A stretch of 64,000 nt of DNA from Oxalobacteraceae bacterium. GTDB taxonomy: Bacteria > Pseudomonadota > Gammaproteobacteria > Burkholderiales > Burkholderiaceae_D. The notes under the pieces were generated by a model. It saw nothing but the letters and a program-made list of their open reading frames with translations. It ran no database searches and had not been told where the DNA came from. The stretch lies in NCBI GenBank assembly GCA_021299035.1, contig JAJTGD010000016.1:55192-119191 (forward strand). The letters are read 5' to 3'. Shown in pieces: positions 18,503-28,245 of the stretch. A program made the position numbers and the translations under genes. The stretch's first letter is position 1. Every line of letters starts with the position of its first letter.

Positions 18503-19885
18503 CTACTTCACGGCGCCGAGCGCATCGATTAGCTTCTGGTGCACGCCACCAAATCCACCATTACTCATTACGAGCACCGAGTCGCCCGGCTGCGCGGCGG
18601 AAACCACCGCCGTCACCAATGCGGATAAATCATCGAAAACTTGAGCGCGCTCACCCAGCGGTGCCAGCGCTGCGCTCAAATCCCAGCCGAGCGCATCCTT
18701 ACCCTCGCCTTTCGCACCGTAGCCAAACACCAGATCTGCCTCGGTCAGACTACCAGGCAGTGCTTCTTTCATCGTGCCCAGCTTCATGGTGTTGGAGCGC
18801 GGCTCGAGTACGGCAAGAATCCGTGCGTTGCCAAGCTTGCGACGCAAGCCACCAACGGTGGTCGCAATCGCTGTCGGATGATGTGCAAAGTCATCGATGA
18901 CAGAAATACCATTGACTACGCCGCGCGTCTCCATGCGTCGCTTTACATTTTCAAAAGAGGCGAGCGAGACAATGGCCTGCGACGGTGGCACACCAACATG
19001 GCGCGCAGCGGCAATCGCTGCAATCGCATTCCAACGGTTGTGGATTCCGGTCAAGGACCAGCGCAGTGCGCCGACACGCTCACCCTGATGAATAATGTCA
19101 AAGCGCTCCTCACCATGCTCGATCATTTGCCAGCCTTGATCGGCATTGAACCATTCAACTTCACTCCAGCAGCCACGATCAATCACGCGACGCAAAGCGG
19201 TCTCGCCACCATTTACGACCAGCCGTCCGCTGGAAGGAATAGTGCGCACTAAGTGGTGGAATTGCGTCTCGATCGCCGCTAAATCGGGAAAAATATCCGC
19301 GTGGTCGTATTCGAGATTGTTCAAGATAGCGGTACGCGGGCGGTAGTGCACGAACTTACTGCGCTTATCGAAGAACGCGGTGTCGTACTCATCCGCTTCG
19401 ATCACGAAAAAGGACGCGCCGTCACCACCGGCACCACCCAGCCGGGCCGAGATACCGAAATTCATCGGTACACCACCAATCAGAAAACCGGGCTGATAGC
19501 CCGCATCTTCCAATATCCACGCCAGCATGGACGCGGTGGTGGTCTTGCCATGGGTACCCGCAACCGCCAGCACCCATTTGTCGCGCAAAATATGTTCACC
19601 CATCCACTGTGGGCCCGAGATGTACGGCAGGCCGCGATTCATGATCGCTTCCATCAAGGGGTTGCCACGCGAAACCACATTCCCAATCACATACATGTCG
19701 GGCTGCAAGCTCATCTGATGCGGACCGAAACCCTCGATCAGCTCAATACCCTGCGCACGCAACTGCGTGCTCATTGGGGGGTAGACATTGGCATCGCAAC
19801 CTGTCACCTTGTAGCCAGCTTCTTTGGCCAGCACCGCGAGACCACCCATGAAGGTGCCACAGATGCCGAGAATGTGAATGTGCAT
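18503..19885 (-). CDS. mpl: UDP-N-acetylmuramate:L-alanyl-gamma-D-glutamyl-meso-diaminopimelate ligase
   Basis: Murein-recycling ligase that joins the recovered tripeptide to UDP-MurNAc. It has 460 residues and is a Mur-ligase relative of MurC. Features are the N-terminal MHIHILGICGTFMGGLA, the ATP loop AGTHGKTTT, IEADEYDTAFFDKRSK, and FAHHPTAIATTVGGLR with LAVLEPRSNTMKLG in the C-terminal domain, all Mpl-type rather than MurC-type. First gene of the run to mtgA; it diverges from the unknown gene at 20030 over 144 bases. It links with ampD at 32753 in the same recycling route. Confidence 0.96.
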   Translation of the reverse strand: MHIHILGICGTFMGGLAVLAKEAGYKVTGCDANVYPPMSTQLRAQGIELIEGFGPHQMSLQPDMYVIGNVVSRGNPLMEAIMNRGLPYISGPQWMGEHILRDKWVLAVAGTHGKTTTASMLAWILEDAGYQPGFLIGGVPMNFGISARLGGAGGDGASFFVIEADEYDTAFFDKRSKFVHYRPRTAILNNLEYDHADIFPDLAAIETQFHHLVRTIPSSGRLVVNGGETALRRVIDRGCWSEVEWFNADQGWQMIEHGEERFDIIHQGERVGALRWSLTGIHNRWNAIAAIAAARHVGVPPSQAIVSLASFENVKRRMETRGVVNGISVIDDFAHHPTAIATTVGGLRRKLGNARILAVLEPRSNTMKLGTMKEALPGSLTEADLVFGYGAKGEGKDALGWDLSAALAPLGERAQVFDDLSALVTAVVSAAQPGDSVLVMSNGGFGGVHQKLIDALGAVK

Positions 19886-20029
19886 ATAAAATCAGCGCCG
19901 CGCGGTCGCGTAATGAATGTGCGATTTTACCTGACCGGCTGTTCGCACATTTCATGTCGATACCAGAACTTTCATCTTCTGCGGCTAGCGCGACCGACTC
20001 GCGGCTGCTTAACTCAACATCAGGCTGAC

Positions 20030-20635
20030 ATGGCTATCCATACCCCGAGTGATGCAGAGCATTTACGCGCAGAGATCGCTGCTGCCGCTGCGCGCATGAT
20101 TGCCGAAGACGGTGCCGACTACGCCAGCGCCAAGCGCAAAGCGGCAAAACTGATCATCGGTCAGCAGAGAATAAGCGGTGATGTTCTGCCCGACAATGCG
20201 CAGGTCGAAGCGCAAGTGCGTGAGTACCAAGCCTTGTTTTTTGGCGAATCGCAGCCGCTGCGACTGCGGCAACTGCGGCTGATTGCGCTTGAATTGATGG
20301 AGAAGCTGTCCGACTTCTCGCCCTGGCTCACCGGCGCGGTGTTGAATGGCACGGCGGGCGACCACTCCGACATCCATCTGCTGCTTTTTGCCGATAACAG
20401 CAAGGATGTCGCGGTATTTTTGCTGAACGCGAACATCGATTACGAGGTTTCGGAGTCAAGCCATTTCCGGTATCCCGATCGAAGCGTCGAGACCCTGTCC
20501 TTTTTATGGAAGCACGAGGGCGTACATCTCTCACTGTATGATCCCGACGATTTACGCGGTGCTGGCCGTAAGTTTGTCGAGCGAACAGACCTTGCCGGAC
20601 TGCGCGCACTACTGGCCGAGGAGCCTGAAACTTGA
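20030..20635 (+). CDS. Conserved protein of unknown function, nucleotidyltransferase-like motif
   Basis: 201 residues from ATG 20030, with CAGG five bases before it; the open frame further upstream is a shadow over mpl. The N-terminal half is helical and charged (YASAKRKAAKLIIGQQR). The middle reads FSPWLTGAVLNGTAGDHSDIHLLLFADN, which resembles the GSxxxGxxSDID signature of the nucleotidyltransferase fold, with Ser-Asp-Ile-His in place of SDID. I do not recognise a specific function. It overlaps the next gene by 4 bases (TTGA), so the two are likely co-translated. Confidence 0.7.
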   Translation: MAIHTPSDAEHLRAEIAAAAARMIAEDGADYASAKRKAAKLIIGQQRISGDVLPDNAQVEAQVREYQALFFGESQPLRLRQLRLIALELMEKLSDFSPWLTGAVLNGTAGDHSDIHLLLFADNSKDVAVFLLNANIDYEVSESSHFRYPDRSVETLSFLWKHEGVHLSLYDPDDLRGAGRKFVERTDLAGLRALLAEEPET

Positions 20636-21150
20636 AGAAAATTACCGCTTTTGTCGTTATCGCCGTTTTATTTACCGCGATTGGCATTTATTTTGGCGCA
20701 AAGCGCTTCCAGCCCACGACGCCAGCCGACACCGCTGTTGGCGCCCTGATGCAAATGTCGATGAAGGATAGTGGCGGCAAACAGCGCAAGATGTCGGAAT
20801 GGCAAGGCAAGATCCTGCTGCTCAATTTTTGGGCTACCTGGTGCCCACCCTGCGTCTCGGAGATGCCCGAGCTGGTCGCATTACAAAGCGACTGGAGCAG
20901 CAAAAATCTGCAAGTTGTCGGCATCGGCATCGATTCCCCCTCCAACATCCGCGAATTCGCTGAAAAGCATCAAATCACCTACCCCCTTCTGCTGGGCGGA
21001 CTAGAGGGCAGTGAATTATCGCGGCAGTTCGGCAATCAGTCCGGTGGCCTGCCATTCACCATCCTGATTGGCCCCGACGGCAGCGTCCGTCAAACCTACA
21101 TGGGCCGGTTAGATATGGAAAAAGTCCGCGCGGATCTGGCATCAATGTAG
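20632..21150 (+). CDS. TlpA/ResA-like thioredoxin, membrane-anchored
   Basis: Periplasm-facing thiol-disulfide oxidoreductase of 172 residues. One N-terminal membrane anchor (about 4-22) precedes a thioredoxin fold with LLLNFWATWCPPCVSEMPEL (CxxC active site), VVGIGIDSPSNIREF and the cis-Pro region GGLPFTILIGPDG. TlpA/ResA relatives commonly serve as reductants in cytochrome c or other extracytoplasmic protein maturation; a CcsA-like gene lies elsewhere in the window at 34802. The start is TTG 20632, overlapping the upstream stop. A strong terminator follows. Confidence 0.9.
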   Translation: MKKITAFVVIAVLFTAIGIYFGAKRFQPTTPADTAVGALMQMSMKDSGGKQRKMSEWQGKILLLNFWATWCPPCVSEMPELVALQSDWSSKNLQVVGIGIDSPSNIREFAEKHQITYPLLLGGLEGSELSRQFGNQSGGLPFTILIGPDGSVRQTYMGRLDMEKVRADLASM

Positions 21151-21178
21151 CCTGAAGCAAGGTTTCTTCTTGCCATCC

Positions 21179-21209
21179 GACGGCATTTTGCAGGAAAATG
21201 CCGTCTTCT
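21179..21209 (+). terminator. Rho-independent terminator after the TlpA-like gene
   Basis: A perfect 11-bp stem, GACGGCATTTT / AAAATGCCGTC, with a GCAGG loop, followed by TTCTT. It lies 28 bases after the stop and 22 bases before the aroQ start. Confidence 0.8.
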
Positions 21210-21230
21210 TCGCCAAATTGCAGCTTTTCG

Positions 21231-21668
21231 ATGGCAAAAAATCTGCTTCTATTGAACGGACCGAACCTCAACCTGCTCGGCAGTCGCGAGCCTGAGGTGT
21301 ATGGTTCGACCACACTGGCTGAGATCGAGCGCGAGGCAGTGGCGCAGGCCAAGGCTGGCGGCGCGGCGCTATCGCATTTCCAAAGCAATCACGAGGGCGA
21401 ACTGATTGATCGTATTCACGCGGCACGCAGCGCATCGGTTGATGCGATTGTGATCAATCCCGGCGGACTGACCCACACCAGCATTGCGCTGCGCGACGCG
21501 CTTGCTGGCGTCAACATCCCGTTTATTGAAGTGCACATCTCGAATATTCATCGGCGTGAAGATTTTCGCCACCACTCTTATCTCTCCGAGTTGGCCGCCA
21601 GTGTGATCTGCGGGTTCGGTGCCGACGGTTACCGGCACGCCATTGATCACGCGCTACACCGGCTGTAA
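21231..21668 (+). CDS. aroQ: Type II 3-dehydroquinate dehydratase
   Basis: Converts 3-dehydroquinate to 3-dehydroshikimate, the step before AroE (also in this window). It has 145 residues from ATG 21231 ([12 protein letters not shown]); eleven extra upstream residues would read through the terminator. Motifs are [21 protein letters not shown] with the catalytic Tyr, [28 protein letters not shown] with the catalytic His, and FIEVHISN. The length is normal for the dodecameric type II family. Confidence 0.96.
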   Translation: MAKNLLLLNGPNLNLLGSREPEVYGSTTLAEIEREAVAQAKAGGAALSHFQSNHEGELIDRIHAARSASVDAIVINPGGLTHTSIALRDALAGVNIPFIEVHISNIHRREDFRHHSYLSELAASVICGFGADGYRHAIDHALHRL

Positions 21669-21739
21669 CCACTACTTAATGCATTCGGCTTGGCGCGGTA
21701 AGCGCGAGCCGGGACCTATTAACCCTGTCAATAAAACCC

Positions 21740-22213
21740 ATGGATCTCAGAAAACTCAAGACCCTGATTGATTTGGTGGCCGAATCCGATATCTCGGAAC
21801 TCGAGGTCACCGAAGGTGAGAGCAAGGTGCGCATCGTTAAGGCCACGGCACATTCTGCACAAAACCAGGTCGTGATGATGCCGTCGGCAGCGGTTGCGGC
21901 ACCCGCCGCTGCAGCGCCTGTCGCTGCTGGCACCCCAGTTGCTGCAGCGCCGGCAGTCGCGCCCGAAGCCGCACCCACGGGTCATATCGTCAAGTCGCCG
22001 ATGGTCGGCACCTTCTACCGCGCCTCAGCGCCAGGAGCGCCCGCATTCGTCGACATCGGCTCCACCGTCAAAGAAGGCGACACGCTGTGCATCATCGAGG
22101 CGATGAAACTGCTGAATGAAATCGATGCCGACGCCAGCGGCACCATCCGTCAGATTTTGGTGGAGAACGGTCAGGCAGTTGAGTATGGCCAGCCGCTGTT
22201 CATCATTGAATGA
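21740..22213 (+). CDS. accB: Acetyl-CoA carboxylase biotin carboxyl carrier protein
   Basis: Carries biotin for acetyl-CoA carboxylase in fatty acid synthesis. It has 157 residues: an N-terminal segment ([16 protein letters not shown]), an Ala/Pro/Val-rich flexible linker (about 55-85), and a C-terminal biotinyl domain beginning at [12 protein letters not shown] and holding the biotinylation site EAMKL. The 'thumb' loop [14 protein letters not shown] is present. It is followed by accC, with the unusual duplicated segment between them. Confidence 0.96.
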   Translation: MDLRKLKTLIDLVAESDISELEVTEGESKVRIVKATAHSAQNQVVMMPSAAVAAPAAAAPVAAGTPVAAAPAVAPEAAPTGHIVKSPMVGTFYRASAPGAPAFVDIGSTVKEGDTLCIIEAMKLLNEIDADASGTIRQILVENGQAVEYGQPLFIIE

Positions 22214-22249
22214 AGCGCCCTCTCACCGCCGCTGAAAGCTGCATGACTC

Positions 22250-22375
22250 ATGTTTGAAAAAATCCTTATCGCAAACCGCGGCGACCAGCCGCGAAGCGGC
22301 GCAGCAACGAAGTTAAATCGCGCAGCTGCCGAAGGCAGCGAAGGCGGTTTCGCCGCGGAGACCACCCATGTTTGA
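22250..22375 (+). other. Short ORF made of a duplicated accC start plus a hairpin-rich insert
   Basis: An ATG at 22250 opens a 41-codon frame whose first residues are [11 protein letters not shown], identical to the AccC N-terminus. It then runs through about 83 bases of insert and stops at TGA 22373-22375, overlapping the true accC start (ATGTTTGA). The two 35-base start copies (22250-22284, 22368-22402) differ at three third-codon positions only. The insert contains three hairpins: GCCGC-GAA-GCGGC (22288-22300), GCTGCC-GAA-GGCAGC (22325-22339) and GGCG-GTTT-CGCC (22343-22354). The upstream ATG lacks a good SD, so translation is doubtful. Confidence 0.6.
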
Positions 22376-23714
22376 AAAAATTCTGATCGCCAACCGCGGC
22401 GAAATCGCCTTGCGTATCCAGCGCGCTTGCCGCGAGATGGGCATCAAGACCGTCGTAGTGTATTCCGAGGCTGATCGCGAAGCCAAGTATGTCAAGTTGG
22501 CGGACGAGTCGGTTTGTATCGGCCCGCCACCCTCGGCGCAAAGCTATTTGTCGATGCCCGCCATCATCAGTGCCGCTGAGGTTACCGACGCTGAGGCGAT
22601 TCATCCTGGTTATGGCTTTCTGTCGGAGAACGCCGACTTCGCCGAGCGCGTCGAGCAATCGGGTTTTGTCTTCATTGGCCCGCGCTCGGATTCGATCCGG
22701 ATGATGGGCGACAAGGTCTCTGCCAAGCAGGCCATGATCAAAGCGGGTGTGCCGTGCGTTCCTGGCTCCGAGGGTGCGTTGCCGGATGACCCGAAAGTCA
22801 TCGTGCAAACCGCACGACGTATCGGCTACCCGGTGATCATCAAGGCGGCCGGTGGTGGTGGTGGGCGCGGTATGCGCGTCGTGCATACCGAAGCCGCGCT
22901 GCTTAATGCTGTAACCATGACCAAGACCGAGGCCGGGGCTGCATTCGGTAACCCCGAGGTCTATATGGAGAAGTTTCTGGAGAATCCGCGTCACGTGGAA
23001 ATCCAGATTCTTGCCGACGAATTCAAGAATGCTATCTGGCTCGGCGAGCGCGACTGCTCGATGCAGCGCCGTCACCAAAAAGTGATTGAAGAAGCACCGG
23101 CACCCGGCATTCCGCGCAAGCTGATCGAGAAAATCGGCGACCGGTGCGCGGAAGCTTGCCGAAAAATCGGTTATCGCGGCGCCGGCACCTTCGAGTTCTT
23201 GTACGAAAACGGCGAGTTCTACTTCATCGAGATGAACACGCGGATTCAGGTCGAGCACCCAGTCACTGAGATGATCACCGGGATCGATCTGGTTCAGGAA
23301 CAGATCCGCATTGCCGCCGGCGAGCGACTGCGTTTCAAACAACGCGATATCGTGCTGAAAGGCCACGCCATCGAGTGCCGAATCAACGCGGAAGATCCAT
23401 TCAAATTCACGCCATCACCCGGCCGCATTCAAGCCTGGCATGCGCCGGGCGGTCCCGGCATTCGGGTGGACTCGCATGCGTATGCCGGCTATTTCGTGCC
23501 GCCTAACTACGACTCGATGGTCGGCAAAGTCATCTCATACGGCATCACACGTGAACAAGCGATCCGACGCATGCAGATTGCACTGTCCGAAATGGTCGTT
23601 GAAGGCATACTGACCAATATCCCGCTGCACCGCGAACTGATGGTGGATGGCCGCTTTATCGAGGGCGGTACCAATATTCACTATCTCGAGCAAAAGCTCG
23701 CCAACAAAAAGTAG
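22368..23714 (+). CDS. accC: Biotin carboxylase subunit of acetyl-CoA carboxylase
   Basis: ATP-dependent carboxylation of the AccB-bound biotin. It has 448 residues. The N-terminus is [20 protein letters not shown]; the ATP-grasp glycine loop is [14 protein letters not shown]; later motifs are [39 protein letters not shown] and [15 protein letters not shown], all intact. I chose ATG 22368 because CGGAG lies seven bases upstream, inside the inserted segment. accB-accC-prmA read in one direction with short gaps. Confidence 0.96.
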   Translation: MFEKILIANRGEIALRIQRACREMGIKTVVVYSEADREAKYVKLADESVCIGPPPSAQSYLSMPAIISAAEVTDAEAIHPGYGFLSENADFAERVEQSGFVFIGPRSDSIRMMGDKVSAKQAMIKAGVPCVPGSEGALPDDPKVIVQTARRIGYPVIIKAAGGGGGRGMRVVHTEAALLNAVTMTKTEAGAAFGNPEVYMEKFLENPRHVEIQILADEFKNAIWLGERDCSMQRRHQKVIEEAPAPGIPRKLIEKIGDRCAEACRKIGYRGAGTFEFLYENGEFYFIEMNTRIQVEHPVTEMITGIDLVQEQIRIAAGERLRFKQRDIVLKGHAIECRINAEDPFKFTPSPGRIQAWHAPGGPGIRVDSHAYAGYFVPPNYDSMVGKVISYGITREQAIRRMQIALSEMVVEGILTNIPLHRELMVDGRFIEGGTNIHYLEQKLANKK

Positions 23715-23719
23715 GCGGT

Positions 23720-24631
23720 ATGAGTTGGACCGAGATTGTGATCGAACTACCCCGCGCGCAAGCTGAGCAAGTGTCGGATGCGCTGATCGAGGCAGGCGCA
23801 TTGTCGGTGTCGGTGGAGGATGCTGATCAGGGTACCGATGCCGAGCAGCCACTGTTCGGCGAACCTGGCATGGAGCCGGTGGCTCACGCATGGGAGCGCA
23901 GCCGCGTGGTGGCACTCGCGGCCGCAGATGCTGATCACACCGCGATGGTGAATGAGGCTAAAGCCCACTGCGAGGAAATCGATCATCTCAGTTTCACACT
24001 ACGTCATGTGGCCGAGCAGGATTGGGTGCGAGTCACACAGGCGCAGTTCGATCCGATTCCGATTGGTCAAAACATCTGGGTCGTACCGAGCTGGCACGCT
24101 GCGCCGCAGCCGGATGCACTCGTACTCGAATTGGATCCGGGTCTTGCTTTTGGTACTGGCAGCCACCCGACAACGCGCTTGTGTATGGAATGGCTGGAGC
24201 GGCATGTACAAGCTGGCTGCAGCGTCCTCGACTACGGCTGCGGCTCTGGCATCCTTGCTATCCTGGCGCGCAAGCTTAATGCGAAAACAGTAGAAGGTGT
24301 CGATATTGATCCGCAAGCGATCAGCGCAGCACGCGACAACGCGGCGCGCAATCAATGCCCTGATATGAACTGGTTCATACCCGCTGCTTTCGCAATCGAA
24401 CGTGAAGCTGCACGCTACGATATCGTGGCCGCCAATATTCTGTCTGGTCCGCTCAAGCTGATGGCACCTATGCTCGCCAGCCGAGTGGCCAACGGTGGTG
24501 CGCTGGTGCTATCGGGTATCTTGGCGCGCCAAACTGATGAGCTGATCGCCAGCTACGCCCCTTACATCACACTATCAGTGGCCGCTGAGCGTGAGGGCTG
24601 GGTGGCGCTCGCCGGCCGCAAGGAGCACTGA
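23720..24631 (+). CDS. prmA: Ribosomal protein L11 methyltransferase
   Basis: SAM-dependent trimethylation of ribosomal protein L11. It has 303 residues. An N-terminal recognition domain ([20 protein letters not shown]) precedes the methyltransferase fold. Motifs are [32 protein letters not shown] (SAM loop), [11 protein letters not shown] and [10 protein letters not shown]. It begins five bases after the accC stop, the usual neighbour in this group. Confidence 0.95.
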   Translation: MSWTEIVIELPRAQAEQVSDALIEAGALSVSVEDADQGTDAEQPLFGEPGMEPVAHAWERSRVVALAAADADHTAMVNEAKAHCEEIDHLSFTLRHVAEQDWVRVTQAQFDPIPIGQNIWVVPSWHAAPQPDALVLELDPGLAFGTGSHPTTRLCMEWLERHVQAGCSVLDYGCGSGILAILARKLNAKTVEGVDIDPQAISAARDNAARNQCPDMNWFIPAAFAIEREAARYDIVAANILSGPLKLMAPMLASRVANGGALVLSGILARQTDELIASYAPYITLSVAAEREGWVALAGRKEH

Positions 24632-24633
24632 GC

Positions 24634-25596
24634 ATGGAGCAACTCGCGACGCAATGCCCCCACTGCAGTACGCAGTTCCGAGTGACACTCGCGCAACTAG
24701 AGCTGCGCGACGGCAAAGTGCGGTGCGGTACCTGTCGTGAAGTATTCAATGGTATCGATACGGTGTTCGAATACACCGGCGAACCCAGTGCCGCCCCGAG
24801 CGCAGATAGCGAGACGCAAGATTTCTCGAATCGAATGACCTTGTTCGATATTGGCACGCCCGGCAGCACGAAAAATGCTGCCGGCGGATCCAACATGCAA
24901 GAAGAACTGGACGCGCTCTCGCGTGCCATTTCCGACCTGCAGAGCAAGCCTTGGGCGCCATCGTCCACGACTGAACGCACAGATTTCGCTGAGGAGCCAC
25001 CTGCCTCCTCGGGGACAGCATCGACGGTAGAAGAGCCTCCAGGCTTTGTGAAAGAAGCCCGTCAACAAGAGCGCAGTACGCGTGGCCGTGGTGTCATGCT
25101 CTGGCTTGGCATCCCGCTGCTGTTGCTCGCACTGGCTGCACAACTGAGTTGGATGTTTCGCAATGAGATCGCGGCACATTCGCCACAGGCTGGCAAACTG
25201 CTTCGGGCCGCGTGCGCGCGTTTGCATTGCGAAATCAAACTGCCCCTCAATCTCGAGCAGCTATCCCTGAGCGCTAGCCGACTGGAACAGGCACCGCCAG
25301 CCGAATCAGTCAACAGTGCCGCTGCAAACGGCAGCGATGGTGCGATGCCGATGACGCTAATCGCGCTGCTACAAAACACCTCCGATACCGCACAGACTTG
25401 GCCAGCGCTGGAGGTGACCCTACGCGATAGCGATGGCACGCTGCTGGTTCGTAAAATCTTCCTGCCGAATACTTACGTCACACCCAACGAGCTACCCGAG
25501 GGTATGCCCGCGCGCTCCGAGCGCGAAATCCGTCTTCCACTCGCGCTAACCGGCGAGCCACCGGCTGGCTTCGCCGTGAGCATTTTCTACCCCTGA
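24634..25596 (+). CDS. Zinc-ribbon and DUF3426 membrane protein
   Basis: Protein of unknown function, 320 residues, one membrane span. The N-terminal zinc ribbon is of the MJ0042 type (CPHCSTQFRV, then VRCGTCREVFNG: two CxxC knuckles). An acidic/Ser/Pro linker leads to a membrane helix (LWLGIPLLLLALAAQLSWMF, about 153-172). The C-terminal DUF3426-like domain lies outside, with ITLALLQ-like strands and a conserved end ALTGEPPAGFAVSIFYP. It begins 2 bases after the prmA stop and is a common neighbour of prmA in Burkholderiales. Confidence 0.85.
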   Translation: MEQLATQCPHCSTQFRVTLAQLELRDGKVRCGTCREVFNGIDTVFEYTGEPSAAPSADSETQDFSNRMTLFDIGTPGSTKNAAGGSNMQEELDALSRAISDLQSKPWAPSSTTERTDFAEEPPASSGTASTVEEPPGFVKEARQQERSTRGRGVMLWLGIPLLLLALAAQLSWMFRNEIAAHSPQAGKLLRAACARLHCEIKLPLNLEQLSLSASRLEQAPPAESVNSAAANGSDGAMPMTLIALLQNTSDTAQTWPALEVTLRDSDGTLLVRKIFLPNTYVTPNELPEGMPARSEREIRLPLALTGEPPAGFAVSIFYP

Positions 25597-25606
25597 TATC
25601 TTTGCC

Positions 25607-26542
25607 ATGACCTCTCTGATTTGCGGCTCGCTCGCTTTTGACACCATCATGTCCTTCCATGGCCGCTTCTCGGAAGCGCTGCTAGCGGACCAACTCCACA
25701 AGATCAATGTTGCATTCCTAGTGCCGGATGTGCGGCGTGAATATGGCGGCTGCGCCGGCAATATCGCCTACAACCTGAAATTGCTGAACGGCGACCCCTT
25801 GATCATGGCAACGCTGGGCCAAGATGGTGTTCCCTATGTCGAGCGACTGAATAAGCTAGGCATCAGCACCCGTTGCATACGATCCTATGAGGATGCATAT
25901 ACCGCTCAGGCCTTCATCACGACCGATGAGTCGAATAACCAGATCACCGCTTTCCACCCGGGTGCGATGTCAAACTCGCATCACAACAAGGTGCAAGATG
26001 CGGGAGGCGTGAAGCTCGCCATCATCGCTCCCGATGGGCGGGATGGCATGATTGAACATGCACGCGATTGCGCAGCGCTCGGCATTCCCTTCATCTTTGA
26101 TCCGGGTCAGGGTCTGCCGATGTTCAGCGGCGAGGAGCTGAAGCAATTCATCGAGATGGCGACCTACGTCGCGGTCAATGATTACGAAGCTGAATTATTG
26201 ACCGAGCGTACCGGTCTGAGCTTGGCAGAAATTGCAGAGCGGGTCTCAGCGCTTGTTGTCACGCGTGGCGAGCAAGGCGCTGAAATCTTCACCGCAGAAA
26301 CACGCTACGACATCCCGGTCGTCAAAACCGACAAAGTGATTGATCCCACGGGCTGTGGTGATGCCTTCCGCGCTGGCATGCTGTTCGGCCTGACGCGCGG
26401 CATGGATTGGATGACGATCGGTCGACTCGCCTCGCTGATGGGCGCCATCAAAATCGAAAGCCAAGGCGGACAGAATCATGCGCCGACGGTTGAAGACATT
26501 GAAGCTCGCTTCGAGCAAGCATTCGGCTACCGATTTGTTTAA
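25607..26542 (+). CDS. PfkB-family carbohydrate/nucleoside kinase
   Basis: Ribokinase-fold sugar or nucleoside kinase of 311 residues. Features are the N-terminal SLICGSLAFDTIM, the glycine pair YGGCAGNIAYNLKLL, an N/D-rich middle (VAVNDYEAELL) and the signature DPTGCGDAFRAGMLFGL with the catalytic Asp. Relatives in this context are often annotated as adenosine kinase, but substrate specificity cannot be read from the sequence. It begins 10 bases after the DUF3426 gene and faces yggT tail to tail. Confidence 0.85.
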   Translation: MTSLICGSLAFDTIMSFHGRFSEALLADQLHKINVAFLVPDVRREYGGCAGNIAYNLKLLNGDPLIMATLGQDGVPYVERLNKLGISTRCIRSYEDAYTAQAFITTDESNNQITAFHPGAMSNSHHNKVQDAGGVKLAIIAPDGRDGMIEHARDCAALGIPFIFDPGQGLPMFSGEELKQFIEMATYVAVNDYEAELLTERTGLSLAEIAERVSALVVTRGEQGAEIFTAETRYDIPVVKTDKVIDPTGCGDAFRAGMLFGLTRGMDWMTIGRLASLMGAIKIESQGGQNHAPTVEDIEARFEQAFGYRFV

Positions 26543-26599
26543 ATGATCGGCGACGCCCATCGCTGGCATCGCTCGCGATTCATGTCACGTCTTGCGCCA

Positions 26600-27142
26600 T
26601 CAATAGATGGCGTAGACTAGGTTCTCCACCACAAACACCAAAATACGCAGGGCCAGAAAAGCCAGAATCGGTGACAGATCGATACCTGAGATTGAGGGCA
26701 AGATTCGACGGAACGGTTTCAGCAAAGGATCCGTCAGTGCGCGTACCGTCGGCGCAATCGGCGCATAGGGGTTCACCCAACTCAGGATCACCTCCAGAAT
26801 AATCAGGCCGATGAAGCTGTACGCAATGGTATGCACCAAAGATAGCAGTGACAGCAACAGCCATGGTTCAACCGCAAACGCTGATCGCACGCCGAGTTGA
26901 ATCGCAATCGCGACCAGCGTAATCAAACAGGCGCCCATCAGACTGGCCCAATCCTGTCCACCCAAGCCAGGTAGCGCGCGCCTGAGCGGTAGTACCAGCC
27001 AGTCGGTCAGGCGGAACATCAACTGCCCAAGCGAAAACGGTGGACGAACGCGCACCGCTTGCATCCAAAAACGGAACAGCATGAGTCCCGAAAGAATGGT
27101 CGCGACGGTATCGATGATCAGGTTGAGTATCGAGGAGAGCAC
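26600..27142 (-). CDS. YggT family membrane protein
   Basis: Integral membrane protein of 180 residues with two tandem YggT modules, each with hydrophobic helices and the FRLTDWLVLPLRRALP or ALTDPLLKPFRRILP signature (Pro/Arg-rich re-entrant-looking segment). Function is not firmly known; relatives have been linked to osmotic or shape phenotypes. GTG start with AAGG six bases upstream. It is separated from the upstream histone-like gene by a terminator. Confidence 0.87.
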   Translation of the reverse strand: MLSSILNLIIDTVATILSGLMLFRFWMQAVRVRPPFSLGQLMFRLTDWLVLPLRRALPGLGGQDWASLMGACLITLVAIAIQLGVRSAFAVEPWLLLSLLSLVHTIAYSFIGLIILEVILSWVNPYAPIAPTVRALTDPLLKPFRRILPSISGIDLSPILAFLALRILVFVVENLVYAIY

Positions 27143-27258
27143 GTTGAACCTTGTTGGCTGGTGGGCTTTCTAATTTGCAGGTCTGCCGGAACCACGCGCC
27201 ATGTCCGACGAGCAGGGTGCGTGGATTTTGCCCGAAACTCTGGGCCAGCTCCAAACCG

Positions 27259-27299
27259 AAAAAAAACCGCTGCAGCCCTTAAGCCGACAGCGGTTTTTT
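27259..27299. terminator. Rho-independent terminator after the H1-like gene
   Basis: Arms ACCGCTG and CAGCGGT flanked by an A8 tract on one side and T6 on the other, loop about 16 bases. On the minus strand it follows the histone-like gene by 37 bases and ends in T8. It could act in both directions. Confidence 0.8.
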
Positions 27300-27335
27300 C
27301 GCTCGGACCCTGTGCGAGCACCGAGCGGCAAGCGC

Positions 27336-27998
27336 TTATGGGCGCAGGCCTGTCGGAAACGGCCAGGCAGCCGCCGGGCTCAGGACCGTCGTGGCTGGCG
27401 CAGCAGGTGCGGGCGCTGGTGCAGGCGCTACCGGCGCGGGTACTGGCGCTGCCACTACCGGTTTCGCTACTGCTGCTGGCTTTTTCGGTGCAGCTTTTTT
27501 AGGTGCTGCTTTGCTGGGTGCTGCCTTCTTTGGCGCAGCCTTCTTCGGCGCCGCTTTTTTGGGCGCTGGCTTCTTGGCGACCACCTTCTTGGCTACCGGT
27601 GACTTGGCTGCCGCTTTCTTCACAACTTTTTTGGCGACGACTTTTTTCTTAGCAACGACCTTTTTCTTGGCCGCTGGCTTTTTGGGTGCCGCTTTTTTCG
27701 TTACCTTCTTCGCGACCTTCTTGGTCACTTTCTTGGCAGCCTTTTTCGCAACTGGCTTCTTGGCTACTTTTTTAGCGACTTTCTTCGCGACTTTCTTTGC
27801 AACCTTCTTCACTGCTTTTTTGGGCGCAGATTTCTTCGCGGCCTTTTTAGCGACTTTCTTGACTGCGGCCTTCTTCACGACTTTCTTGACTGCCTTCTTC
27901 GCTACGACCTTCTTCTTCGGAGCAGCCTTTTTGGCGACGACCTTTTTCTTGGCCGCCGGCTTCTTCTTTGCTGCTGGTTTTTTCTTCGCTGTTGCCAT
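27336..27998 (-). CDS. Histone H1-like Lys/Ala/Pro-rich DNA-binding protein
   Basis: Nucleoid-type protein of 220 residues built almost wholly from [14 protein letters not shown] and KKAAPKK repeats, resembling the C-terminal tail of eukaryotic H1 and bacterial AlgP/HctB-like proteins. The last 40 residues change to Ala/Pro/Val without lysine ([15 protein letters not shown]). The start is ATG 27998 ([13 protein letters not shown]), with AAGGAG seven bases upstream. The repeat number may vary between strains. A long opposite-strand ORF here is a low-complexity shadow. See the similar N-terminus of the SWIB protein at 37309. Confidence 0.88.
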   Translation of the reverse strand: MATAKKKPAAKKKPAAKKKVVAKKAAPKKKVVAKKAVKKVVKKAAVKKVAKKAAKKSAPKKAVKKVAKKVAKKVAKKVAKKPVAKKAAKKVTKKVAKKVTKKAAPKKPAAKKKVVAKKKVVAKKVVKKAAAKSPVAKKVVAKKPAPKKAAPKKAAPKKAAPSKAAPKKAAPKKPAAVAKPVVAAPVPAPVAPAPAPAPAAPATTVLSPAAAWPFPTGLRP

Positions 27999-28245
27999 GA
28001 CTTTCTCCTTCACGTGATCGCTATCACTCAGGTACAAGGTTAAAACCCGACCGGGCAAGCCGGCAGCAACGCCGGCGTCGGGATTCAGTTACAGAAAGGC
28101 CAACTCCTTTTTCAGGGAAAGGAAGCCCTTGCCCGGCACTTTCGGGCGCATCGGCGCAATCGAAAAAGTCAGGTCAGTGTGAGCTCTGTGCATCAGGTAC
28201 GGCAGTGACCTTTCATATGACGCTCATTTATCAGCCAATCGTACA

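Noticed and set aside
19301..20029. Open frame upstream of the gene at 20030, making a 444-codon ORF
   Set aside because: The first 243 codons lie antisense to mpl; the family-like part begins at ATG 20030 with its own SD.
22266..23366. 366-codon minus-strand ORF opposite accC
   Set aside because: Shadow of accC in a GC-biased gene; no motif and no start context.
27391..28017. 208-codon plus-strand ORF rich in Phe/Ala/Thr opposite the H1-like gene
   Set aside because: Low-complexity complement of lysine codons in the H1-like gene.
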